This document shows, in pieces, positions 1 through 10,291 of a DNA stretch of 64,000 nucleotides. Each line of letters starts with the position of its first letter. The stretch's first letter is position 1. The notes under the pieces were generated by a model. It saw only the letters and a list, made by a program, of their open reading frames with translations. It ran no database searches and was not told the DNA's origin. This stretch comes from Parasponia andersonii (lineage: Eukaryota; Streptophyta; Magnoliopsida; Rosales; Cannabaceae): the NCBI GenBank assembly GCA_002914805.1, contig JXTB01000209.1, forward strand, positions 466,109 through 530,108. Reading direction: 5' to 3'. The translations under genes and the position numbers were made by a program.

Positions 1-1634
1 TTGTAACGAATGGCAGAGAAGTTTGCACGGCTCCATTTCTCAATGCCTATTTCTTCTAAATAATTAGCAATGGCTTGATCCTTGACCTTGATCTTCTCAA
101 AATGATGAAGAAAGTCACTCATCCGATAGGATTTTGCCGCCAAGAAGTACTCACTGTGGCAATGATCAGTCTTGAATTTTGCTTGGATATTCATACCAAT
201 ATGATGTATACAAGCTCCGTGATGTGCTTCAGGGAACACAGTCGACAATGCATTCATAATACTTGGGTGTCGGTCCGATACGAAGACCAAGTTCTCAACG
301 TCTCCAATTACTTCTTTTAGTTTCACGATAAAATACATCCAAGAGTCGTTGTTCTCTGAGTCGACTACTCCAAATGCAACAGGATACAACTGCTTGTTTG
401 CATCTTATACAATTGCAGCCAACATTGTCCCTCCACAGTTTGTTTTTAAGAAAGATCCATCCACACATAGCACAGGACGGCATGCTGTTCTAAAGCCTCG
501 AATAGATGCACCTAGTGACATGAAGTAATACTTGAAACATCCCATCTCATTGGTCTCTAAATACGTGACTGTTCCTAGATTAGTCTTCTTTAACATATAT
601 AGGTAAGATGGCAGCTTTTGGTATGAACCATCCACTGTTCCCCTCACATACAGAAGTGCTTTTTCCCTACATCTCCATGCCTTTTCATATGTTATGTTAA
701 TCCCATAGTCTTTAGAGAAATCGTCGATTATTGATCGAGGGGTATAATTAGAGTTGGCTAGATTTGTGTACTTTCTCTTAATGCAATGTCTAATAACCCA
801 TGGTGCTGCTTGTCTGTTGTCCTTATGCCTTATTGCCAATGAACATGTATGTTCAGGCACATATCTTCGCACTTCAAACATGTCAGATTGCTCCATCTTT
901 CTAGTTCGCAACCGCCACATACAATTGTCGTCTATACATGTTATAAACCAACAGTCTTTGCCTGACTTTAATACATTGAACTCAAAATTGCACTTCATTG
1001 TATGTAAGTGCAGCTTCAGCTTCAAGTCTTCCTTATTCTCAAATAGTTGACCGATCACGATTTTCACTGAATTAGAATATCCAACTGACAAGTTGTTAGG
1101 TGTTCCCTGCGGCAATTCTCCCTCTGAAAACAAGGGAGCACTCCACTTCACTTCATTATCTACTATTCTTACTCTACGCACTCGACTACTTGAAGTTCCT
1201 GTTGTTGTCCCTAGAGTCTTAACTACTTCACCAAAGCATTCCTTTAACTCATCTATTTTCTTTGCACCTGTTTCAGGCACAAATGAAGCATTTTGACTGC
1301 AACCCTCACCCATAGGTGTCAACTTCGGTAAAATGGACACACATAAAGGAGTACTGTTCTGAATAGAGTAAGACATCTCCTCAAACCAAATTTCTAGGAC
1401 ACTATCAGAGGTAATCTTCGTTAGAGGAATAGGGATTCTATCTCCACCGTCACATTTATAAACACACTTAAGTTCTAAATCAAAATGATTTTTATCAACT
1501 CCAATCACCTCATACAGCTTATCTACAAGGGTCACAAAAGTTATACCCATCCATACACCCATGGCCTTACTTTCTTTAGCAATATAAGACCATAATATTT
1601 TCTCTGACGAAAACATCCATTCACCGTTATACAA
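1..1634 (-). pseudogene. MuDR-type (MULE) transposase, partial, with one in-frame stop
   Basis: Transposase of a Mutator-like element, the enzyme that cuts and inserts the element. Read on the minus strand, one frame runs from about 1634 to the window edge, broken only by a TAA at 407-405. The N-terminal part (about residues 1-150) is a plant MULE leader. Next comes a MuDR DNA-binding region with a Cys/His pattern (CIDDNCMWRLR, then RRYVPEHTC). The catalytic core follows, with VLCVDGSFLK supplying the first Asp. Past the stop come DANKQLYPVAFGVVDSEN, VSDRHPSI (second Asp) and HGACIHHI, so the DDE fold is recognisable on both sides of the stop. A 3' splice site (TCTGCAG, exon from about 1657) precedes the frame, so a 5' exon may be missing. 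The C-terminal part, including the last catalytic Glu and any zinc knuckle, is off the left edge. Most likely a recently inactivated copy. The stop could instead be a sequencing error. Confidence 0.88.
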
Positions 1635-1734
1635 AACTATAATGTTGAAACGTGACTCTGCAGATGAAACAAAAAAAAATTAGATTCAACAGAAAAAATC
1701 ATAAAATGTAAAAGGAAGAATCTATATTTTTAGC

Positions 1735-2285
1735 CATCGAAAATTGGTCGAAAGAAATAATCGAAATAGTCATCGAAAATAGGTCAAAAATTCGACTACC
1801 ATCGAATTATAGTCGAAATATGGTCGACAAAATTCTTACATCTCAGACTTCATCGAAATTTGGTCGAAATTATAATCGAAATACATCGAAATTGATCGAA
1901 AAAATAATCGAAATAGTAATCGAAAAAAATAATCGAATAGTCATCGAAAATATGTCGAAAATTCGACTATCATCGAATAGTCATCGAAAATAGGTCGAAA
2001 ATTCGACTACCATCGAATTATACTCGAAATATAGTCGACGAAATTCTTGCATCTCAGACTTCATCGAAATTTGGTCGAAATTATATTCGAAATACATCAA
2101 AATTGATCGAAAAAATAATCGAAATAGTCATCGAAAAAAATAATCGAAATAGTCATCGAAAATAGGTCGAAAATTCGACTACCATCGAATTATAATCGAA
2201 ATATAATCGACGAAATTCTTACATCTCAGACTTCATCAAAATATGGTCAAAATTACATCAAAAATTCGATGCTTATACTGAGGCA
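1735..2285. repeat. TCGAAA-rich tandem array upstream of the MULE transposase
   Basis: Three imperfect units with the same internal order: a TCGAAAATAGGTC block, ATTCGACTACCATCGAAT, a GTCGACGAAATTCTT block and ATCTCAGACTTCATC. The landmark TCTCAGACTTCATC recurs at about 1841, 2052 and 2224, giving periods near 211 and 172 bp. The longer spacing comes from an extra internal copy of the TCATCGAAAATA..CGACTA block. The array lies on the 5' side of the transposase and is probably part of the same element (5' leader, intron or subterminal region). A terminal inverted repeat cannot be tested because the other end is outside the window. Confidence 0.75.
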
Positions 2286-2769
2286 GTCTGATTTTTTGAT
2301 AAATCTAGACTTTTGCAGATAATCCCAGACCCAGAAAACAACTTTTAATGTATAAATTATGCTCGTAACATATCGAAACTCAGTTAAAAATCATTTCAAA
2401 CAGTACCCATAACATTTGAACATATAAATTACATACCTATTTCGCGGATTTCCGTCCCCCGAATCAAAGCCACGTCTTTTTTCTGTTTTTTCAACTTTTA
2501 TCATTTTCTTCTTTTTTGCTCTTAGAATTTCAGCTCCTTAGACAGTGTGATAAATTCAAGCCTGAGATTATATAAAATACTGTGAGGATATAGAGGGAGG
2601 AATAAGGAGCTACAGCTTGGTTAAAGAGGAGAAGAGCGATATATACATTATAAACTAATTATTAAAAGCAGAAATGACATTTCAAGTGGGTATATGCATA
2701 TTTTTCAGAGTTTTATTGAGGGAATATGCCTCTTATGATGCATATTTAACCTAATTTCTCTTTTATCAA
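2286..2769. other. AT-rich spacer, no gene seen
   Basis: No coding frame or RNA gene could be supported. The sequence is low complexity with no clear repeat structure. The right boundary is set where similarity to the upstream regions of the other inhibitor copies begins. Confidence 0.5.
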
Positions 2770-3778
2770 AACATATATTGCCGTAGACCGCAGCCATAGT
2801 AGACACGGAAATATTAATATGATATCGACGAATACGTACTTTTGAATATATACCAACCGCAGCCCTAGTACGTACACATTATCATTCTTATATATGTTGA
2901 ACTTTGTGTACGCCGCGCGCCTACATCGTGTCCAAAACGATTTCTCTATTCAAATAATGGTCTTTTTTTATTAAAAAAAAAAAAAGAAAAGAAAGAAAAA
3001 GACACAAAAACAAATCTGAGTATATATATATATTGGATTGGAACATAAAATATTAATTTCTTGATAATAAAAATTTCGTGTCGTGTGGATCCACTTGATC
3101 CAAGAAAACTATTGGTCTTCATTCATCTGCAACTTGTAGAAGTAGATTGAAAGTTGATATTAATGGACTTTCGTTTCTCATATCATGGCAAATGAACGTG
3201 AAATATATGTATATATATATATAGGTTGCCAATCCAATAGGTATTTTTTTATATATATCTTCATCACTTCATGATGATGATCTTTTCCTCTAGATTATAT
3301 GTAATTTTGAACAAAAGCTTGTCAAGATATTTTTTTCAATTAATGTAATTTTTATACGAATATATAGATATATAAAGCTTATAATTAATGACTACAACTT
3401 TATTATATTAAAATTGTGGAAGCACACGTCGGAACAAACCTAAATTTTGATTCCCTTCGACTGGATCTGTTGTCTTATTACCTTATCATTAAACAGTTAT
3501 TTTTTAACTTTTCAAAAAAGCAGTTGCTGCTGATTTGTCAACATGTCATCTCAAAGTAAGATAACCTTTAAAACAATAAATTAAGACATGAGATTTCATT
3601 CTCCCTCCGCACAAGGCAAAGAAAGTCAATAGTGGCTAAACACAAGAAAGTCAAAAACGCTAGCTGGCCAGCGAATCTGAGGATATATCTATAAAAGGGG
3701 CTATCTCCCTATTCTCACAAAATATAATCGATCATAAAAATTTAGGAGATACAGCTATATTGTATTGTTTGGGCAAAG
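2770..3778 (+). promoter_or_regulatory. Upstream region of inhibitor gene 1
   Basis: About 1 kb that resembles the DNA upstream of the broken copy at 21613. Shared landmarks include GACCGCAGCCATA, TTTGTGTACGC and GTGTGGATCCACTTG, so the duplication unit carried its promoter. Near the gene, a block at 3618-3672 has AAAGTCAATAGTGGC, CTAAACACAAG and a second AAAGTCAA. The reverse complement of AAAGTCAA contains TTGACT, a W-box core. A TATA box (TATAAAAG) lies at 3690-3697, 82 bp before the start codon. An end of a Micron-like MITE next to a TA tract is at about 3210-3250. That a WRKY factor binds here is inference. Confidence 0.6.
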
Positions 3779-4151
3779 ATGAGTTCAGATTGTCAAGGTA
3801 AATAATATATATAAGATATAAGAATCCCTTAATCATATCTAAATATGCCAACTTAGTACAACTACAACAGTTTTGTAGGTAAAATATATAAATATATGTA
3901 TAGCTAGAACCTCGTAACCTTTTAGCTTAACTATTATGTATGCGTGTGCATTCGCAGGTAAGCAGTCATGGCCTGAGCTAGTCGGAGTGCGAGGCGAGGT
4001 TGCGGAGGCGACAATTGAGAGGGAGAATCCTGCTGTTAATGCTGTGATCGTGCCGGAACGATCCATTGGCGACACTCAGTTCCGGTGTGATAGGGTTCGT
4101 GTTCGTGTTGATGATAATGGCATTGTTAGTAGCGTTCCTCGAGTTGGTTAG
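3779..4151 (+). CDS. Potato type I (I13) serine proteinase inhibitor, copy 1
   Basis: Small inhibitor of serine proteases, family I13 (eglin/CMTI-V/buckwheat BWI type). Members usually act in plant defence against insects or microbes. Exon 1 is 3779-3797, the intron is 3798-3957 (GT..AG) and exon 2 is 3958-4151. The joined protein is 70 residues with no signal peptide, so it is probably cytosolic or vacuolar. It begins MSSDCQGKQSWPELVG, has the ENP motif at 30-31 and ends PRVG, all typical of the family. Cys5 and Cys50 are placed to form the one disulfide seen in CMTI-V-type members. By alignment the reactive loop is ERSIGDTQF with P1 Thr46 and P1' Gln47. The family usually has Gly where Arg41 is, Thr at P2 and Asp or Glu at P1'. 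The fold looks intact, but this atypical loop makes the target protease uncertain. The closest relative in the window is the broken copy at 21613-24666. Confidence 0.9.
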
Positions 4152-4975
4152 GTCACTCTAAGACGTTCGACTACTACTGGTTCTATTGTTCATTAATACT
4201 ATGATCTTAATCGTTCCATATACTAAAATAAAATAACTGGAACGTTATCTGTTTGATGTACTATTGATATGATAGTTACAAATAAAATAAATATTGATAA
4301 TTATCTTTCTGTTCTTTGTATTATTACGAACATGCTTTATAGTAAAGTCGCTAAATTAAACAATTGAATAACAAAATTTAATTAGATGCAGTACTATGTT
4401 ATTTGTTCTTGCACAATTCGTCTCATATAAAATTAAGGAGGTATCTATATGAAAGTATACATGCTATATCGTACCGGGAATATTATGCACTCTTACTTTA
4501 AATTAATTCAAATTATGGAGACCTAGTATTTGATCTTCCTACTAATTTATGCTAAAAGTGTAAATTACTATTAAGGAGAATAATAGTACCCAGACGATAA
4601 CCATCCAAAATTTTAACTACACACATTGAAATTATAAGGTTTAATTTACTAGGTTTTGAACCTAGATGTACTCGGTTTTAATTTAAAACAACATGCAAGT
4701 AGAACTTTTGATTTCTCACATGAAATAGTGCTTTACTCAATTTGTCTGAAAAGTGAGAAGTCATTGAAGACAAAATTTTGCAAAATCTGAAACAGAAAAT
4801 TAATATTAAAAACGAAAACTTCTCATTGGTCACTCATTAATGAATCTTTCGTATAGTACTTTCTCAAGCTCGCGCGCATAACTACGATCGATTGATGTCA
4901 ATCATAATATAGTGAAAACTAGATACCGTGCTGTAGAGTTTCTTAAGTTCAATCATCTGATACGTACACAGGTGC
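4152..4975. other. 3' flank of inhibitor gene 1 and spacer
   Basis: The first 150 bp, including the GTCACTCTAAG just after the stop codon and ATAAAATAA further on, match the 3' flank of the broken copy ending at 24666, so the 3' untranslated region was duplicated with the gene. The rest is AT-rich with no gene seen. Confidence 0.5.
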
Positions 4976-7191
4976 TGTCACAATCGGAAATTTAAGGTCT
5001 TGATTATTAATATTTTATGTTGAAACAGTGGTAAATAGTAATTTTTCTAAAATTCTAGGAAATCAAGTATTTAAAATTTTGTATTTTTGGTCCTTAAATG
5101 TGAGAAAAATTCGAATTAAAGAAATCCTTCGTTAATATAGATTTTTCGAGAAAATATTTCACTTAAAATTTATAGAAAATTCTAATTATTAGATTAAAAA
5201 CATTTGTAAATTCATAAAATTTAGTAAAATAAGTCAAATTAATACTTTAGTACCGATATCCAAATAATATACGTAAAATTATTTGTATTTCTAAGTACTC
5301 CATTTAATAGCAAAAATTATTCTCATATATCCGCTTAGTAAGTAGACTATTATTGGCTAAATAAATTTAACATAAAAAAGAAGAAAAGATATAGAATAGA
5401 AACCAACCAATGAAGATGTGGGAGACGACATATATAAGCTAAACAAGTTTGTCAAAACAAATCAAAACCTGAAAGTGGGAGGAAGTAGGGGGAGTAAGCA
5501 TGTGAATGCTCAGTAGAGATTCGATTACAAGTTTTTATGTATAAGAAATATACTCACGTTGAAGGTCTTGCATAGTTAATATTCTATTCAAAACAGTTCA
5601 CAAAACCTAAGTAGAAATTATAGTTCAATAGTTCAAACATTTCAAACTATTGTAATATATCTATCAAAACCAATATATATCTATCCAAGCCAATATATAA
5701 CTACGTATGTAATCATGATGTCCGAAGTATTCTAATGGATCACTCGTAAGTCCAAACCACCTAAAGAAGCGACGTAAGTCCGATCACTCAATGTAGGGCA
5801 TTGTAAGTCCGACGGCCGTATAAGTGTGTAAATGCATACAAATGCTATATTAATGACAGAATAAGGATATGCACCATTTCCACAAAATCACAAAATAAAA
5901 ATGCAGTATTCTTTAAACAAACATTATTTAGTTGTCAAAACTGAGTTCTTAACCAATTTTGAATTTTCTAAAAATTTCGGCATTATAACAGTCATTTTTT
6001 ATCAAAATCCAAAAATCCAATTTCCTACAGAAAATAGTTCAAAACAGTATATATGACACACCAATCAGTATGACGTACCTCCTAGATAATTTATATATCA
6101 AATCAGATCAAAATATATTTAAATCATATTTTTATGAATTATTTTATGAAATTCCATATTTATTCAAAAGATGTAAAAATCAAAATTAAACCAATTCGAA
6201 GATCAAGTAATTGAATCCCTACCTTAATTGAGTGCCAAAATAACATTACGGGGCTATGAAGAAAGTTTGGTGTCGTTTGGAGAGTCGAACACCGTTTTCA
6301 ACCCTTTTTGATTGATAAGTTTTAAAACTCTATTTTCAATTGGAGTTTCAGATCATGAAATAAACTTCACTACTGAATTCAGATCACTTGAAAATGTTAA
6401 ATTAGACATATAATTTGACCGAACCCATGCCCACGACATACAAATTGAGGCAATCTAAATCATTAGATTTAATTTTTTGTACCCTTCACAAAATATAGTC
6501 AAAATATATATTAAAATTCTTGTTTTCACGAATATATCACAAATATGAGGTTAATTTCACGATCTAATGGTCAAATTAAAAAATTTAAATACGAAACTAA
6601 AATAGGTCAAAATTGACAAAATGGCAAAATTCAATTCGGGTAATATTGAATCAAGATATATACACCATGTAAAAGATCGTAACGAGATGAGTTGAACCCG
6701 ACCGGTTTCACAGCGAAACATCGTTGGAATCGACGTTGGCCATGGAAAATCAGTCACGGCTTCATGGCGTTACTGGCGGCGAATGGAACGTCGCCAGGCG
6801 GTGGTGACGGCAGTGTGAGGATCATCTGGCCTCTAATTGTCAACCGTGGGTAGTGGTGATGCTCAACGATGTAAGGAAGACCTTTGTCAGAGCTTCGCCG
6901 GTTTTTCGGTGTTTTGTCCGAGAAATCGCGGGAGAAAGAGAGAGAGAGCTGAGGGGAAAAGGAGCTACAGGCCATGTGTCCATCAATAAATGGAACTCTA
7001 AGTTTTGCCAATTAGTCCCTAGTTTGAAAACTTTGTCATTTAAGTCCTTCCATTTTGTAATTTGGTCCCTTTTTCAAAAATTTTCACATTACAAACAAAA
7101 ATTCGAATTGTTAAATATATTTTATTTTATTTTTTAAATAAAATCGGGCCAAAAGATCATTTTACCTTTACAATATTTAAGGGGTTTTACA
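4976..7191 (-). mobile_element. Old solo LTR-like copy (copy D)
   Basis: Reversed and diverged copy of the LTR family described at 10297 and 14964. It opens with TGTCACAATCGG, the reverse complement of a TGACA-type LTR end. It closes with TTTAAGGGGTTTTACA, the reverse complement of the TGTAAAACCCCTTAAA start. The internal order also matches: the GAATCCCTACCT block at about 6215 and the GC-rich block at about 6740-6980. Length is about 2.2 kb and no coding capacity is seen. The flanks, GGTGC on the left and CGTAC on the right, do not form a convincing 5-bp duplication. A CGTAC does occur a few bases further left at about 4962, so the true edge may be there or the duplication has decayed. Confidence 0.65.
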
Positions 7192-7850
7192 CGTACATTA
7201 ATTCAACCTCAAAAACACCTTACAGTTCAAGAGTTATAGGATCCTAGATTGAGAGAGACAAGATTAGGACAGTTTCGGACAGTCAAGAGAGAGAACGGAA
7301 ATAAGGAAAAGACACGGTTTTGTTTCAATTTTTGGTATCTAAGACTAAAGCAAGCATGCAAATTGGTGACACCCCGACGAGGATGTTTAAGGTGTCTGTG
7401 CACCGGAATTGAAAACACTTCTTCCCTGTGCTATCAAAATTAGACTTAATTATCAGTTTGAATTCAGTTTACCTAGTAACTAAATCATATCTAGAAATTT
7501 CATTTCAACAAATTTTGACTGATTTCACGGTTAACAAATTGTTCATTACTTCCATGATCGACTTTATAATAGTTAACTTCCTATTGACGATAAGGTTCAA
7601 TTGAACTTGCAAACATTTAGGCGAGTCCATAAAGTCAAAAATGACCAACCACAAGCTATTGAAATATGCATTAATTCTTCTCTCTATCTTCTATGTGCGA
7701 AAATTCTACAATCGAAAGAGAGAGTGCGAAAAAAAAAAAAGAAAAAAAAATAGCAAACTAGCAAGCGTGGCAAACCCTTGTCGAGGTACGTAATGATGGA
7801 GATTCTTTCAAGAGCTGCAAAAGACAAACAATATCCTAGCCATTATATAA

Positions 7851-7854
<4 letters not shown>
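7192..7854. other. Spacer with a promoter-like relic at 7628-7670
   Basis: No gene seen. At 7631-7655 the order AAAGTCAA, ATGACCAACCACAA, then AGCT resembles the block upstream of the inhibitor gene at 30528 (AAAGTCAACATTGACC, then AAACACAA). No inhibitor exon follows. It may be the remains of a lost inhibitor copy. Confidence 0.3.
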
Positions 7855-7895
<41 letters not shown>

Positions 7896-7940
7896 TTGCC
7901 AACTCAATAGGTATTTTTTTTCTTTACATATATACATATA
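7853..7940. repeat. (TA)n tract joined to a MITE end
   Basis: About 40 bp of TA repeats end directly in GGTTGCCAACTCAATAGG and a T-run. The same junction (TA tract, then GGTTGCCAATCCAATAGG) occurs at 3210-3250. Related ends with TA flanks occur at 8458 and 10014. This layout is that of Micron-like MITEs, which insert in TA microsatellites. Confidence 0.5.
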
Positions 7941-8180
7941 GTGTAGTCTCGCACAACCAATTATAAGTACCAGCCAAGACGTCCAACAAATTAGAAGAAA
8001 ATAAAGAGAACATGAACAGACATACAGACATAATTTAACCGTTCCGAGTCCCTGGATGGACGTGGACAATATAACCTGAACTGTATAAACTTTTGTCTCC
8101 TCTATTCTCTTTCTTTTCTTTTATTTTCTTTGACGTTTATATAGGGCAGTACTTATTGACTGTGTGCAAAGCCTATACAA

Positions 8181-8221
<41 letters not shown>

Positions 8222-8224
8222 AGG

Positions 8225-8415
8225 GGTTTATCTATAGTTTGGCACTGGTGCCCCGAACAAAATGTAAAGAGGTACGTAGTGCTCATCATTCTCCCCGAAA
8301 AATGCTTCATGGTTCCCAAAAATCTGTTTTTTTCTTTTAATCCCCGTGTGATATTTTACTTGAGGCATTTAACATTTTTGCTTTAGGCACTAGTGCCACA
8401 TTATTTGGGTGGATA
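8225..8415. mobile_element. Possible small inverted-repeat element
   Basis: TTGGCACTGGTGCC near the left end and GGCACTAGTGCCACA near the right end form short inverted ends about 150 bp apart, with TA-rich DNA on both sides. No target duplication could be fixed, so this is tentative. Confidence 0.35.
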
Positions 8416-8457
8416 TTGTAGCTGAACTATATATATATATGTATATATATACTTAAA

Positions 8458-8682
8458 GGGCACCAATTCAGGAGTTTTTTTTTTTAATCTATCTGTAAGT
8501 ATTTTTTTTTAGGTAATTAAATTGGTCATGTAATATTTAAATAGAAAAAGAAGGAGAGAAAAAAACACTAAATAATGTATATTTTTTCTAACGACTTAAA
8601 TTATGGGCAGATTATTGATCTAACAGCTAACAAAAATATACCTATAGATAAGCAAAAAAAAAAATCTATTGAATTAGGAACC
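8458..8682. mobile_element. Micron-like MITE, copy M1
   Basis: The left end is GGGCACCAATTCAGGAG followed by a T-run. The right end is AAATCTATTGAATTAGGAACC, an imperfect inverted match. TA repeats flank both sides. About 225 bp, non-coding. Confidence 0.55.
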
Positions 8683-8683
8683 A

Positions 8684-8718
<35 letters not shown>

Positions 8719-9304
8719 CATATATACATTTGTGCCAGTTATAATGGCTAAAATAATATTGTATGTATTTTACAGCTAGCTCTTGAAAAAATCTTCATTA
8801 TTAGGTGGACAACAATATGAAGAAAATTATAGTGTTTATCACTCTTCCTTACAAAGCCAACAATATATTTATTTTTTTTCTAAAAAAAAAAAATCCTATT
8901 GTACTACTCATCCCTATAGCTATAGTTATACTTAATTATATACCCATGAGTAAGAACCTTAGAATTCAACTCAAATTATAGAGATAAGATAACACAAATA
9001 TACTATAACTCCAAATCTAGTGAAACTAGGACTTTACAGATATAGGCTAGGATATTATTAAGTCTAAATACTATCAACAGACTCGTACAAGAATAAAGAT
9101 TCTAATACATAAGGTATGAGAAAATAAGTAATCATGATTAAGAACATGCATGTTTAATTTCCATGACTTGTCATAACAAATAGGGTCACTAATTTTCTAC
9201 ACGACATGGTAATATGACTAAAAAATAATACAAAATAAACAAGTTTAGCTAGTCCATTTTTATTTTTTTATCAATTTCTAACTGATACATCTAACATAAA
9301 TAGT

Positions 9305-9725
9305 AAATGAGTTTATTTCGGGTCAACCTGCTTAACTCAAAAATGACCCGCTTAACACGTTCAATTAAATTGGTCATTTTTGTGTCGTGTTGACATATTT
9401 ATTCATATTTTAAATATGATTTTGATTAATTCTAAACATAATTACATGTGTTTAATTGAATTAATTAGTGCATAATTATGTTAAATTTGAGCAATCGTAT
9501 CAATTTTAAATAATTATGTCAAATAGATCATAATATGACACATGACACATTAAACAGGTTAAACGTGTCGTATTATATTACACATATATCAATTGTGTCG
9601 CGTTCGAGTTGAAGTCTGTTGACACGTTTATTAATCATGTCATATTCAAATTATAGTATTATTATGTTGTGTTGAGATCAAACTGACCCGAATACAATAT
9701 GATAATACGAATTGTCAACCCTAAC
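9305..9725. repeat. Dispersed non-coding repeat with GGGTCAAC-type inverted ends
   Basis: Starts near TTCGGGTCAACC and ends near GTCAACCCTAAC, whose reverse complement begins GTTAGGGTTGAC. The interior carries several GTGTCGTGTTGACA-like words. This looks like a non-autonomous DNA-transposon derivative. The family is not certain. Confidence 0.4.
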
Positions 9726-10013
9726 TAGATTTGTTGAGTAAGGATGTATTATAAAGAGAACATAAATTGGGTTTGGAACAAGCTACATCTAGCAGGTATA
9801 CATGACACGGAATACCTAATCCAATCTATAATGCAAGTCCGCTATTTGACTTGGCATTGCTATCCTAATGTAACTGGAGCAGTTTTGATTTGCACCTTAA
9901 TTTCAACTTTTATTTTATTTAATTTTTCAATTTTTTCTCATGTAAATATATCAAAAACAATTTACTTTTGTAGTATATAACTCCGACAACTCATCGTATC
10001 TCTATATATATAT
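9726..10013. other. Spacer, no gene seen
   Basis: The open stretch at 9744-9980 has no recognisable protein and no supporting signals. It was treated as chance. Confidence 0.5.
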
Positions 10014-10216
10014 GGGCACAAATTCAATATGTATTTTTTTTAATACATTTATAGGTATTATTTTGAATAATTAAATTTTATTATGTAATTTTTTATGATA
10101 AAAAGTAGAGATAGAAGGAACATAATACACATTTTTTCGTATAAGTCATTGTAGCGGTTCAAAAAAAATTTAATAGATAGGTTAAAAAAAAAACCTACTG
10201 GATCGGATTGATGACC
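10014..10216. mobile_element. Micron-like MITE, copy M2
   Basis: Same structure as the element at 8458: GGGCACAAATTCAATATG and a T-run on the left, an A-run and CCTACTGGATCGG..GATGACC on the right, and TA repeats on both sides. About 203 bp. Confidence 0.55.
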
Positions 10217-10291
10217 ATACATATATAATCTATGTATGTAGCAAATCTAGCTTTTATGATAGGTTGTTTCTCCATCCTTGTCTCCTCTTTG

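Noticed and set aside
754-1296. Plus-strand open frames over the MULE
   Set aside because: Antisense shadows of the minus-strand transposase.
8093-8386. Open frame of 97 codons
   Set aside because: Begins in T-rich DNA and runs through a TA microsatellite. No domain or codon bias.
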